In this document: positions 19,250-27,828 of the stretch, one piece after another | Layout of the letters: each line of letters starts with the position of its first letter | How positions within the stretch are numbered: the stretch's first letter is position 1 | Origin: Cryomorphaceae bacterium | GTDB lineage: Bacteria; Bacteroidota; Bacteroidia; Flavobacteriales_D; Sanyastnellaceae | Assembly: GCA_016124575.1 (NCBI GenBank) | Contig: WGNM01000012.1 | Span: 1-64,000 of the forward strand | Direction of reading: 5' to 3' | Length of the DNA: 64,000 nt | The notes under the pieces: generated by a model | Database searches by the model: none | The model's input: the letters and a program-made list of their open reading frames with translations, nothing else | What the model was told of the DNA's origin: nothing | Translations under genes and position numbers: made by a program

Positions 19250-21754
19250 TTACTGAATCGCGACTTTCTTTGAGCATCGTTTTCCATTCTTTTCGACTAC
19301 TAGCAAGTAAATTCCGTAAGGAAGGTCGCTCAAGGCCGTTTTTCCATTCGCCTCACGGCGGATTGCGAGTTGTCCGGCCGAATTGTACACTTCCAGCACA
19401 AAGAACCCAAGCCCACTGACTTCATTTGTCGCTGCGTTGAAAAAGATCTCTGTTTCGTGATTGGTTGCAATATTTTCTGCCGTCTCAATCTCAAAGGTTT
19501 GGGTAGCATTGCATCCATTTGCATCGATTATACTTAAGTTGTAGGTTCCTATTGCTAGGTCTGAAATAGAAGAGTCGGTGCTGCCAGTAGACCAAAAGGT
19601 AAGATATGGCGGGGTGCCTCCTGAAATAATAGCAGTTGCTGAACCATTGGAAATTTCATCGACAGGAGTAAGCAGCAAATCAACTTCTAGTACGTTCGGC
19701 TCCGATATATATTCTGATGCCGACACAGAGCAACCTTGTTGATCAGTAATGGTAAAGAAAACATCTCCGCTAGATAGATTGGTAAGGTCGGATGGGGATA
19801 CCGTATAATCTCCACTGCCTCCACTTATTATCAAAGCAATCTCACCATCCATGTTTCCGAAGCAGCTAGAATTGGTAATGTTTGCGATGTATTCAATAGG
19901 TAGGGGAGAAACTACGTGAATGAGGGTGTCTGAAGTGCAACCGTGTTGATCGGTAAGCTGACAAGCGAAATCACCTGCTGCAATGTTTTGTAAGGCATTG
20001 GTTGTGGTTCCATCTTCCCAAAGCACTGCTGTTGCGCCTGTTACTTCAATGCTACCGTCTGAAGAATCATGGCAGAGTGGCGCAAGGATAGAAAATGGGA
20101 AATCTTGCTCCGGATGAATCACACAAAAGATTGTTTCGCTGGTGGATGATAATGCTCCAATCGTGGTTTGCACGCTATAATAACCAGTTTGCGTGACTTC
20201 TAGATACTGTCCGGTGCTGCCATCCGACCACAAATACGTGTCGTGTTCGCCTGCATAGAGCATGATGCTTGAGCCAGAGCATGCTTCTAACATAGCTGAA
20301 GAAATATGCGCTGAATAGGTGCTTCCTTCTTGGATCGTGAGGTGGGTGCCTGGATTTACTGATGGTATCGAGTCATTCCATCCACTTGGCCAATGAACGA
20401 CAAGATCTTTGGCTTTCTCGGCTTGTTTGAAACCAAATATCATGTGCTGCGAGTTCTGTCCGAGGTAATTTTCGCCGCTTGTAGTATACGCTGCACGGTG
20501 TTCGTCGTCAAAAGAATATTCTATCCAACATCCTACGCCATCGAAATTGGAGACTGTTCCTTCTAAACTGAGTTTGAAATAGTTGTTGGCACCCCCGGTA
20601 TTTCTCCAAAGGCCGTTTGCATTTGGACTGCCATTGCCGATTAACATGTCGTAGTAACCATCGTTGTTATAATCGCCTTTGGTGGGCGAGTAGCTAAGGA
20701 CTTGATTCGGTGTCGAAAAAACAGCTTGGTACTGACTCCACGTATCGTTACCGTCGTTTCGGTAGAACGGATTTTGATTGCTCAAAACAGGAGTTGAAGT
20801 GGAAACAAAGATGTCTTGATCGGCATCGTTATCGTAGTCGATCCAAAGTGAACCCCAGCAAAAGCGATTCACTGATAGACCTGCAGAGGAGGTTATATCG
20901 GTAAATGTATTGTCGCCGTTGTTTCTGAGCAGACTATTGCCACTCGCATTGTTGGCGACATAAAAGTCTAAATCACCATCGTGGTCGATGTCGGCCACTG
21001 AGTTGTTCATACCATCAACTGATATGTTTGCACCTGAACTAACAGAAATATCAGTGAATGTCCCGTCGCCATCGTTCAAATACAGTCCGTTGGTTGGAGC
21101 TTTATCGTTTACGACATACAAATCTGGCCAGCTATCATTGTTTATATCGGCCCAAACAGCTTGAAAACTAGGTTTAAAACCATCTCCGACCCCTGCAACG
21201 GCTGTTACATCGGTGAACGTACCACCGTTGTTTTTGAATAGCCAGTTTGACGGACTTTCGTCTAGAGTGTAGTTGCATACATACAAATCAATCCAGCCAT
21301 CTTTGTCGTAGTCGCCCCAAGACGCACCGAATGTGCGCGCAGTGCTTGTCTGCGTGAGACCTATTTCAGAAGCAATGTTGACGAGCTGTCCGGCATCGTT
21401 GCATTCAAATAGCATGATGGGGCCGTAATCGTTTGTAACAAGTAAATCAAGGTCATGGTCTCTATCAAAATCAGCCCAAACAACTTGTTTGGTGTCATGC
21501 GCACTGCCAAGCACTTGCTGCAAAGTGAAATTGCCGTTTAGGTTTACATAGAGGTAAATACCCAGTCCATCGGTACCTATAGTGAGATCATCAAGACCAT
21601 CTTGATTAAAGTCGTAGAAACTTACTCCATGTCCATATTCGGAGTAACCCGATTGCACTGAAATTCCTTGAGCATTGGTGATGTAAGAAAACTGTTGCGC
21701 ACAGCAGTTACCCACAAGAAAAATCGCCAAAAGTGACAATAGTTTGCGTAGCAT
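19250..21754 (-). CDS. Secreted CRTAC1-like protein - copy 5 (first gene of the run)
   Basis: The 834-residue product starts with signal peptide MLRKLLSLLAIFLVGNCCAQ. FG-GAP/VCBS repeats carry DFNQDGLDD, DFDRDHDLD, DYDKDGWID and DYDNDADQD loops. The ASPIC/UnbV-type domain is seen as GVGCWIEYSF, GENYLGQNSQ and LVVHWPSGWND. Three SprB-like repeats (APLCHDSSDGSIEV, NSSCFGNMDGEIAL, GGTPPYLTFWSTGST) precede a short T9SS tail (LEVYNSAGQLA, LPYGIYLLVVEKNGK). This is the most upstream gene of the run, so any operon promoter should lie in 21755-21820. It ends nine bases before the acylase-family gene, which indicates cotranscription. Confidence 0.87.
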   Translation of the reverse strand: MLRKLLSLLAIFLVGNCCAQQFSYITNAQGISVQSGYSEYGHGVSFYDFNQDGLDDLTIGTDGLGIYLYVNLNGNFTLQQVLGSAHDTKQVVWADFDRDHDLDLLVTNDYGPIMLFECNDAGQLVNIASEIGLTQTSTARTFGASWGDYDKDGWIDLYVCNYTLDESPSNWLFKNNGGTFTDVTAVAGVGDGFKPSFQAVWADINNDSWPDLYVVNDKAPTNGLYLNDGDGTFTDISVSSGANISVDGMNNSVADIDHDGDLDFYVANNASGNSLLRNNGDNTFTDITSSAGLSVNRFCWGSLWIDYDNDADQDIFVSTSTPVLSNQNPFYRNDGNDTWSQYQAVFSTPNQVLSYSPTKGDYNNDGYYDMLIGNGSPNANGLWRNTGGANNYFKLSLEGTVSNFDGVGCWIEYSFDDEHRAAYTTSGENYLGQNSQHMIFGFKQAEKAKDLVVHWPSGWNDSIPSVNPGTHLTIQEGSTYSAHISSAMLEACSGSSIMLYAGEHDTYLWSDGSTGQYLEVTQTGYYSVQTTIGALSSTSETIFCVIHPEQDFPFSILAPLCHDSSDGSIEVTGATAVLWEDGTTTNALQNIAAGDFACQLTDQHGCTSDTLIHVVSPLPIEYIANITNSSCFGNMDGEIALIISGGSGDYTVSPSDLTNLSSGDVFFTITDQQGCSVSASEYISEPNVLEVDLLLTPVDEISNGSATAIISGGTPPYLTFWSTGSTDSSISDLAIGTYNLSIIDANGCNATQTFEIETAENIATNHETEIFFNAATNEVSGLGFFVLEVYNSAGQLAIRREANGKTALSDLPYGIYLLVVEKNGKRCSKKVAIQ

Positions 21755-21813
21755 GGTTAAGGTTTTGAGTACTTAAATTACTCAAAAACAAATCACTACG
21801 GACAATTGTGCAA

Positions 21814-21845
21814 AAAAAAGAGGTGGGAAATTATAATTTCCCACC
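21814..21845 (-). terminator. Rho-independent terminator after the M48 peptidase gene
   Basis: GGTGGGAAAT / ATTTCCCACC (21822-21845) pair around TATA. On the minus strand the stem is followed by eight T's interrupted by one C (CTCTTTTTTTT sense). It separates the M48 gene from the CRTAC1-like run downstream. Confidence 0.85.
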
Positions 21846-21869
21846 CCTGTTTTATTGATGCGATTAAGC

Positions 21870-22670
21870 TTAAGGCTTGTAATACTTCAATGCCTCGCTC
21901 ATGTAGTCATTCAAATCATTTACACGCGTTTCATGGCTAGGGTGAGTCGACATAAACTCTGGTGGAGCTTGTCCGCCACCGGCCGCCATTCTTTCCCAAA
22001 ACAAAGGAGCTTGACGAGGGTCATATCCTGCCATCGCCATAAAAACCAATCCCATTTTATCGGCCTCTGTTTCGTGATCTCTTGAAAAGGCGAGAGAACC
22101 AAGTGTGCTTCCAACGCCATACGATGTCAGAAAAATATCTTGAGCTACTTGTGGCTTTTCGCTTAGAAGTACGGCCAATGTTGTTCCACCTGCTTGAATA
22201 ATCAACTGCTGACTCATGCGCTCATTACCGTGACGAGCGATGGCGTGGGCTATTTCGTGCCCCATCACAACCGCCAATCCTGCTTCATCCTTACAAACGG
22301 GAATGATACCAGAATATACAACCACCTTACCGCCAGGCATGCACCAAGCGTTTACCGTTGGGTCATCAACCAATTTAAACTCCCATTCAAATCCTTCCAC
22401 ACGCTTTGATTGGCCAATATCTTTAAGGTATGTTTCAACAGCTACGGCAATCTTTGCCCCAATTCCAGCCACCATTTGAGCTTGTCGATCTGTATCTGTT
22501 ACGACATTGCTTTCGGATAAAAATTGACCATATTGTTGAAACGACATAGCAATCATCTGGCTTTCAGGAAGTAGGTTGACCTGTTTGCGGCCTGAAATAG
22601 GAACACGAGCGCAAGCAACGAGCGTGGCGATGGCGAGCAAAATGACAAAAACACGAATTTTCATAATCAT
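21870..22670 (-). CDS. M48-family metallopeptidase lipoprotein (LoiP/BepA/Oma1-like)
   Basis: The 266-residue protein is an envelope zinc protease. A lipoprotein signal has its lipid-accepting Cys at residue 20 (LATLVAC-like box). The zinc site HEIAH lies at residues 138-142, with the third ligand Glu probably in DHETEADKMG (about 202). MPGGKVVVYSG before the site and the C-terminal STHPSHETRV are typical of the family, which takes part in quality control of outer-membrane and periplasmic proteins. The start overlaps the clpS stop by four bases (ATGA), so the two genes are coupled. A strong terminator follows. Confidence 0.9.
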   Translation of the reverse strand: MIMKIRVFVILLAIATLVACARVPISGRKQVNLLPESQMIAMSFQQYGQFLSESNVVTDTDRQAQMVAGIGAKIAVAVETYLKDIGQSKRVEGFEWEFKLVDDPTVNAWCMPGGKVVVYSGIIPVCKDEAGLAVVMGHEIAHAIARHGNERMSQQLIIQAGGTTLAVLLSEKPQVAQDIFLTSYGVGSTLGSLAFSRDHETEADKMGLVFMAMAGYDPRQAPLFWERMAAGGGQAPPEFMSTHPSHETRVNDLNDYMSEALKYYKP

Positions 22671-22954
22671 TGGATTTCAGCAGTAATTCCACGTTCTAAC
22701 AACGCAGTACACATGGGTTCTAGTTTACTATATTCTCCTTCTTTGACGGTACACTTGCCTTTGAAATGAATAATTAAAGTGCACTGCTCCGCCTGAATGG
22801 CATCATGTCCGCAAACGGTAATCAAACTTTCAATTACAAAGTCGAAGGTGTTCAAATCATCATTGAAGACCACAAGTTTGTATTCCTTGGTGGTATCAAC
22901 AAGGACATCGAGTAATTCATCAACTTCCGGACTAGTGACCGACATGTGTATCAT
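22667..22954 (-). CDS. clpS: ATP-dependent Clp protease adaptor ClpS
   Basis: ClpS binds proteins with N-degrons and delivers them to ClpAP-type proteases. The 95-residue product has the diagnostic core VVFNDDLNTFDFVIESL (the NDD and T/F residues line the N-degron pocket), then CTLIIHFKGKCTVKEG in place of the usual His-containing HxxG segment, and a C-terminal helix LEPMCTALLERGITAEI. ATG at 22954 or the in-frame ATG at 22945 could serve as start. The sequence TACTTTTG just upstream is a promoter element. The stop overlaps the M48 peptidase start, linking two proteolysis genes. Confidence 0.92.
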   Translation of the reverse strand: MIHMSVTSPEVDELLDVLVDTTKEYKLVVFNDDLNTFDFVIESLITVCGHDAIQAEQCTLIIHFKGKCTVKEGEYSKLEPMCTALLERGITAEIQ

Positions 22955-22958
22955 GACG

Positions 22959-22966
22959 CAAAAGTA
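22959..22966 (-). promoter_or_regulatory. TAnnTTTG promoter element for clpS
   Basis: Read on the minus strand this is TACTTTTG, followed by a short leader to the ATG at 22954. A TTTTG at a suitable distance upstream (minus strand, near 22990) may be the -33 box. Confidence 0.5.
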
Positions 22967-22994
22967 GATATTTCGTCACTGTTTTTAGCAAAAG

Positions 22995-23690
22995 TTAAGC
23001 AAGGTCTTTATTGTTTTGAATAACTCCCGATGCACTTCTCAAAAAATGTTTTGGTAGCATTTTATTGAATAAGTTACTATCGAGCAGCGAGCGCAGACGA
23101 TTCAACCTCCTCCAACCTTTGGTTGTGCTAATAAAACCATGAAACTTCACATCCACTATCTTTGAGTTTGGTACGTTTAAAAGCAATAAAAAACGATTCA
23201 CTGAAATACGGAAATCGCGGTCGGCGTAATTGTTGTGATTTAAAGAGTATAGTGGACGTAGATCCTGCATTAGGAGGAGCGTTCCGTTTTTGTCTAAAGC
23301 GCCAAGGATCGAGTTTAGTTTTGGTGAAAATTCAACATTTTTAGCTTCCAAAACTCCATTTTTGATTAGTATTAGATCGAATTTTTGAAATTTGAGGACA
23401 TCTTCAATGTTTTCTGAGTGGAAGTAGATTTCCCCTTCGTAGCCATATTTTTTCAGCAAGTCTGTGGTTTGGTTTTCAAATTTTGAAAATGATTGCACAC
23501 TGCATCCCATTGTTTTTGCTAGCAGCGCCAAGCCACCAGACTGGTCATTGATCACCAACGCTCGGCTGCCTGTTTTCAAATATGGTTGAAACATGCGCAT
23601 TGAAATACAGCCTTGACTTGCATCTTGATCGAAAATGTCTTCAAGTAGTTTTTGGCCTTCTAAGGCCGCACTATTTTGTAGGTAGAACAT
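22995..23690 (-). CDS. Methyltransferase-like protein (class I SAM fold, diverged)
   Basis: The 231-residue product has a Rossmann-like pattern: ALVINDQSGGLALLAKTMGCSV resembles motif I with a degenerate glycine loop, FDLILIK resembles the post-motif strand, and GALDKNGTLLLMQDLRPLY resembles the strand after motif III. The specific function and substrate are not recognisable. The start overlaps the aminotransferase gene's 3' end by 20 bases, implying coupling. The 40-base gap to clpS contains the clpS promoter, so this gene probably ends the upstream transcript. Similarity to methyltransferases is moderate; the motif-I deviation leaves activity uncertain. Confidence 0.55.
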   Translation of the reverse strand: MFYLQNSAALEGQKLLEDIFDQDASQGCISMRMFQPYLKTGSRALVINDQSGGLALLAKTMGCSVQSFSKFENQTTDLLKKYGYEGEIYFHSENIEDVLKFQKFDLILIKNGVLEAKNVEFSPKLNSILGALDKNGTLLLMQDLRPLYSLNHNNYADRDFRISVNRFLLLLNVPNSKIVDVKFHGFISTTKGWRRLNRLRSLLDSNLFNKMLPKHFLRSASGVIQNNKDLA

Positions 23691-24864
23691 CGAGAGCGGA
23701 AAGGATGAGTTGAAGCGCTAAATCGGCCTCGTCTCTTGTCATGGTAACGGGAGGAGCAATGCGGAACGACCACGGACAGCTTAAAAACCAGAAGCCGATA
23801 AAACCATGTTGTAGACCAAAATCAACGACGGCCTGCACATCCTCGGCGCTGCCGAGATCAATGGCAAAGAAATAACCGCGCTGCCTTACTTCTCGCACCT
23901 GTGGATGCTTGCGCAAGGTTTCTGCTATGTGCTGGCCAATGGCGTTTACTTGATCGAAATCTACCTGTTTTAAGACATCGATGCCTGCTGATGCCGCCGC
24001 GCACACGAGAGGATGTCCGCCGAAGGTTGTAATATGCCCCAACATAGGATTCTCGGTAAACTGCTCCATCTTTTCTTTCGAACTGATGCAAGCGCCGATG
24101 GGCATGCCACCGCCAAGAGCCTTGCCAAGCGCCAGAATATCGGGCTCAATGTCGAATTGCTCGAATGCAAACATAGTCCCCGCTCGACCTATGCCCGCTT
24201 GTATTTCGTCTAATATCAACAGGGCACCCACCTCCGTGCATCGACGACGCAGAGCCGACATGTATTCGCGGTTAGGAATTCGCACCCCAGCATCGCCTTG
24301 AATGGTTTCAACGATCACACATGACGTTTGGTTGTCGATAGCTGCGAGGTCAGAAAGTTCATTGAAGCGAATGAAGTAGACATCTGGCAGCAGCGGACGA
24401 AAAGCTTGCTTCTTGATTTCATTGCCGCTAACACTCATAGCCCCATGCGTGCTACCGTGATAGGATCCTCGGAAAGAGACGATTTTGGATCGCTTGGTAA
24501 CACGTTTTGCCAATTTCAGCGATGCTTCAATTGCTTCAGCGCCTGAGTTAACGAAGTAACAGCAATTGAGCGAAGCGGGCAGGAGGGCCGTAAGTTTCTT
24601 GGCCAAATCGCTTTGCGGAGCCTGGATGAACTCACCGTAAACCATGACGTGCAGGTGCTTTTCTGCTTGGGATTTTATCGCATCTACCACATGAGGGTGT
24701 GAATGTCCGATGGCTGAGACGCCCACACCGGAAATCAAATCCATGTATGCCTTGCCATTTGTATCGTACAAATATATCCCACTTGCACGTTCAATTTCTA
24801 AAGCGAATGGATAGCGCGTTGTCTGGGCGAGGTACCGATCGAAGAAGACATTCTTTTCGTTCAT
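23671..24864 (-). CDS. Class III pyridoxal-phosphate aminotransferase
   Basis: The 397-residue enzyme belongs to the acetylornithine/4-aminobutyrate aminotransferase group. It shows YLYDTNGKAYMDLISGVGV, YFVNSGAEAIEAS, SFRGSYHGST, VIVETIQGDAG, LILDEIQAGIGRAG and the PLP-lysine motif ILALGKALGGGMPIGA. Start MNEKNVFF at 24864 is chosen because its ATG overlaps the GH92 stop as ATGA; a longer reading from 24927 would overlap the mannosidase by 67 bases. The exact substrate is not evident. It is coupled to the methyltransferase-like gene downstream. Confidence 0.9.
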   Translation of the reverse strand: MNEKNVFFDRYLAQTTRYPFALEIERASGIYLYDTNGKAYMDLISGVGVSAIGHSHPHVVDAIKSQAEKHLHVMVYGEFIQAPQSDLAKKLTALLPASLNCCYFVNSGAEAIEASLKLAKRVTKRSKIVSFRGSYHGSTHGAMSVSGNEIKKQAFRPLLPDVYFIRFNELSDLAAIDNQTSCVIVETIQGDAGVRIPNREYMSALRRRCTEVGALLILDEIQAGIGRAGTMFAFEQFDIEPDILALGKALGGGMPIGACISSKEKMEQFTENPMLGHITTFGGHPLVCAAASAGIDVLKQVDFDQVNAIGQHIAETLRKHPQVREVRQRGYFFAIDLGSAEDVQAVVDFGLQHGFIGFWFLSCPWSFRIAPPVTMTRDEADLALQLILSALDVLPTK

Positions 24865-27800
24865 GGCGTAACGATCTCTATTTCGTCGAAGAACATCCAA
24901 CTTGGGTAGCCAGCACCTGGGTGCCAATCGGGAACTAGTCCGCGGTTTCTAGCATTTAAACGTATATACCGACAACGTGTAGTTTCGTAGCAGCTAAACG
25001 GTCCGTGCATTGCACGCTCATCTTCAACCGTCATAGGCGAGTACATGCGGCCAATTTCGATGAAATTTATACCATCCAGGCTTGCCTCAAACGTCACCAC
25101 TTCTGGCATCCAAATCCACGGACCTACTTCTTGTAAAGTTCCGAGATGAACCGCACTGATCGTTTTTGTGGTGCCGAGGTCTACTGTGAAGCTGACATCA
25201 GTTCCATAGTAACCTTGCCAATCGCCGGTGCGGAAGTTATTTCCACCCACAATGCCATCAATCAACGCCTGATCGCCACCTGCAGTGTATTGGTTGTCGA
25301 AATCTGCTGAGATAGACAATACATAATCGTGTTCAACCCTTCGGAAAGCAGTGCCTACAACAGCACTTTTCAAATCACCACGTGTGGCATAGGCCTCAAG
25401 TACGCCATCGGTAGAAATCGTTGTTTGACCTGTGTATTCAATAAAAGGCACCAAGTCGTGAACCATACCAAACGGTTCGGCTATTCGCCAGAATAATTTG
25501 GTGTTTGCTGCGTCGATGTGGGATATTGAGAAATAGACGCTGTCGCGGAAGGTACGGGGGATTTCGATGGTCGGAGCCGCCAAAAACAACCTATCCGCAA
25601 TTGAACTGTTGGGCGGATTTTCAAGCCACCCATCATTCGGTTTATTTCCCATTTTGAAGGTCAATACACCACCAGCAAGGATGTCTGCTTGTTGGATAAA
25701 CCCACTTACGTGAGGCTTACCGTTTAATGAAACCGATTGGACGTATTTGTTCTTCGGGTTGAAATTCTCAGCGACAACGGTAAACATCTTACCATTTTCT
25801 AAATTGATTTCGGCTTTTTCGAAGCGTGGCAAACCGAGCACCCATTCATCAGTGCCAGGAGTTACGGAGTAAAATCCAAGGGCAGATAAAACGTACCATG
25901 AACTCATTTGTCCGCAGTCTTCGTTACCCGATAATCCATCGGGTGCGTTGAAATATAAATGCCCCATGATGCTGTCTATCAACAACTGTGTTTTGTGCGG
26001 TTGTCCGACATAGTTATATAGATAAGCCATGTGATGACTCGGCTCATTTCCATGCGCATATTGTCCAATCAACCCTGTGATGTCTGGCTGCTCGCGGCCA
26101 CCCATCTCTGATGATCCAAAGAATAGTTGGTCCAATTTTTCGGCATACTTTTCCGATCCGCCGAGTAAGGCGATATGCCCTTCAATATCTTGCGGGACGA
26201 AGAAATTGTATTGCCAGCCATTGGCTTCTGTGTAGTTAAAGTTCACTTCGGTCGGGTCGAAGTTTTCAGTAAAGCTCGCGCCTCTTTTCGGGCGGATGAA
26301 TCCACTTTTTGGATCAAACAAATTGCGATACGACAGTGCCCTGCAATAGAAAATCTGCGCGATGCTATCGTTGCCGATGTCTTCAGCAAAGCGAGCAATG
26401 CACCAATCGTTGTATGCATATTCCAATGTTTTAGACACACTCTCATGCTCCGCTTCCATCGGGATGTAACCCAGACTTGCATACGCCGTTTTCCCAAGTT
26501 CATCGGTATTTGCGGTAGATACCATCGCTTCAAGCGCTAAATTTTTATCGAAATTACCGATCCCCTTGAAGTGCGCGTCGACAATCACCGGCACCGCGTG
26601 GTAGCCAATCATGCAGCCCGTGTAATTGGCGGCCAGCTCCCACATCGGCAATTTGCCACCCTGCTGGTACATGTTGAGAAACGATTGGATGAATCCTTCT
26701 GTACGCTCCCGCTCGATGATTGTATATAGCGGGTGGGTCGCTCTGAACGTATCCCACAGACTAAAAACAGTGTATTGCGTATTATTTCCATTGTGGATTT
26801 GAAAATCGGTACCGCGGTATGAACCGTCAACGTCTGACCAGGTATTTGGCACGGTCAAGCTGTGATACAAAGCCGTGTAGAATTTCGTTTTTTCATCGCG
26901 ATCATCGCTGCTCACTTTGATCTTACCCAATTCTTTTTCCCAAGCATTTTCAGCATCGGTTTTATAGCGGTTGAAATCCCAGTGAGGGGCTTCCGTCTTC
27001 AAGTTTTCTATCGCCGCTTCAATGCTCGTAGATGATAATCCGACCTTTAACTGCAACTGATCGATCTTTCCGAATTTCAGGGGGAAAACAGGCACCATTT
27101 CCATAACCTGTATGCTTTCACCAGTTACTGAATCGGTTTCATAGGCAATCTCATACGTCTGATCAAGGTATTCGAAAGCATGGTCGTAAACTGCAGCGAA
27201 GTACACCGTTTGATTTTGAGCCCATTCTTTCGATTGTCGCATGCCCACAATCATCGTATCACCAACAGGATCAAACTGATAGCCCAGCAATTCATCGCGG
27301 TGTGCCATGTCCATAAACACCACGCACGAATCGGCCTCGTCGAAGGTGTATTTATGAATGCCCACTCTTGTTGTGGCAGTCAGTTCAGCCGTCACGTGGT
27401 GATCATCGAGGTGAACACTGTAGTAACCGGCATGCGCCTTTTCAGAAGTTTTCTTGAAAGCCGAACGGTAGCGCTCGCCCCAGTTGTTTCCTTTGTGGAC
27501 ATTGTTATTGGTCGGCATGATTAGGATATCACCATAATCCGAAATACCTGTTCCTTGTAAGTGCGTGTGCGAAAAACCATAGATCAAACTATCATCATCG
27601 TGGTAGCCACCGCAGCCATCCCAACCTTCTAATCGGGTATCAGGTGAAAGCTGCACCATACCGAACGGCATCGTCGCTCCGGGGTAAGTATGTCCGTGAC
27701 CACCCGTACCGATAAACGGATTCACGTATTCAACGAGCGCTTCCTTTTTTGAGGTGCAGGCGAGCATGAGAAGGACAAAGAGCCAAAGCGAGTTTTTCAT
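24861..27800 (-). CDS. GH92-family alpha-mannosidase lipoprotein with C-terminal F5/8-type domain
   Basis: GH92 enzymes are calcium-dependent exo-alpha-mannosidases that trim mannose from glycoproteins and other glycans. The 979-residue protein has a lipoprotein signal (LFVLLMLACTS), then YVNPFIGTGGHGHTYPGATMP, GFSHTHLQGTG, SLWDTFRATHPLY and GNEDCGQMSSWYVLSALGFY, all family hallmarks. After about residue 760 there is a strand-rich linker and a discoidin/F5-8-like domain (TVDLGTTKTISAVHLGTL, VTFEASLDGINF, CRYIRLNARNRG). The dispersed repeat CCTATCCGCAATTGAAC lies at 25590-25606, in the linker, encoding NSSIADRLF. Start ATG 27800 lies 28 bases from the glycosyltransferase stop. Confidence 0.93.
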   Translation of the reverse strand: MKNSLWLFVLLMLACTSKKEALVEYVNPFIGTGGHGHTYPGATMPFGMVQLSPDTRLEGWDGCGGYHDDDSLIYGFSHTHLQGTGISDYGDILIMPTNNNVHKGNNWGERYRSAFKKTSEKAHAGYYSVHLDDHHVTAELTATTRVGIHKYTFDEADSCVVFMDMAHRDELLGYQFDPVGDTMIVGMRQSKEWAQNQTVYFAAVYDHAFEYLDQTYEIAYETDSVTGESIQVMEMVPVFPLKFGKIDQLQLKVGLSSTSIEAAIENLKTEAPHWDFNRYKTDAENAWEKELGKIKVSSDDRDEKTKFYTALYHSLTVPNTWSDVDGSYRGTDFQIHNGNNTQYTVFSLWDTFRATHPLYTIIERERTEGFIQSFLNMYQQGGKLPMWELAANYTGCMIGYHAVPVIVDAHFKGIGNFDKNLALEAMVSTANTDELGKTAYASLGYIPMEAEHESVSKTLEYAYNDWCIARFAEDIGNDSIAQIFYCRALSYRNLFDPKSGFIRPKRGASFTENFDPTEVNFNYTEANGWQYNFFVPQDIEGHIALLGGSEKYAEKLDQLFFGSSEMGGREQPDITGLIGQYAHGNEPSHHMAYLYNYVGQPHKTQLLIDSIMGHLYFNAPDGLSGNEDCGQMSSWYVLSALGFYSVTPGTDEWVLGLPRFEKAEINLENGKMFTVVAENFNPKNKYVQSVSLNGKPHVSGFIQQADILAGGVLTFKMGNKPNDGWLENPPNSSIADRLFLAAPTIEIPRTFRDSVYFSISHIDAANTKLFWRIAEPFGMVHDLVPFIEYTGQTTISTDGVLEAYATRGDLKSAVVGTAFRRVEHDYVLSISADFDNQYTAGGDQALIDGIVGGNNFRTGDWQGYYGTDVSFTVDLGTTKTISAVHLGTLQEVGPWIWMPEVVTFEASLDGINFIEIGRMYSPMTVEDERAMHGPFSCYETTRCRYIRLNARNRGLVPDWHPGAGYPSWMFFDEIEIVTP
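25590..25606 (-). repeat. Dispersed repeat copy inside the GH92 gene
   Basis: CCTATCCGCAATTGAAC, identical to copies at 28142 and 29921 and inverted at 8981. Here it is read in the frame giving SSIADR, unlike the copies in the glycosyltransferase gene, which give VQLRI. It falls between the mannosidase core and the C-terminal domains. Confidence 0.75.
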
Positions 27801-27828
27801 GGCTTAAAATTAATCATTTCTCTACCAA

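Noticed and set aside
24865-24927. Longer aminotransferase N-terminus
   Set aside because: It would overlap the GH92 gene by 67 bases; the ATG at 24864 overlaps its stop as ATGA and fits the family.
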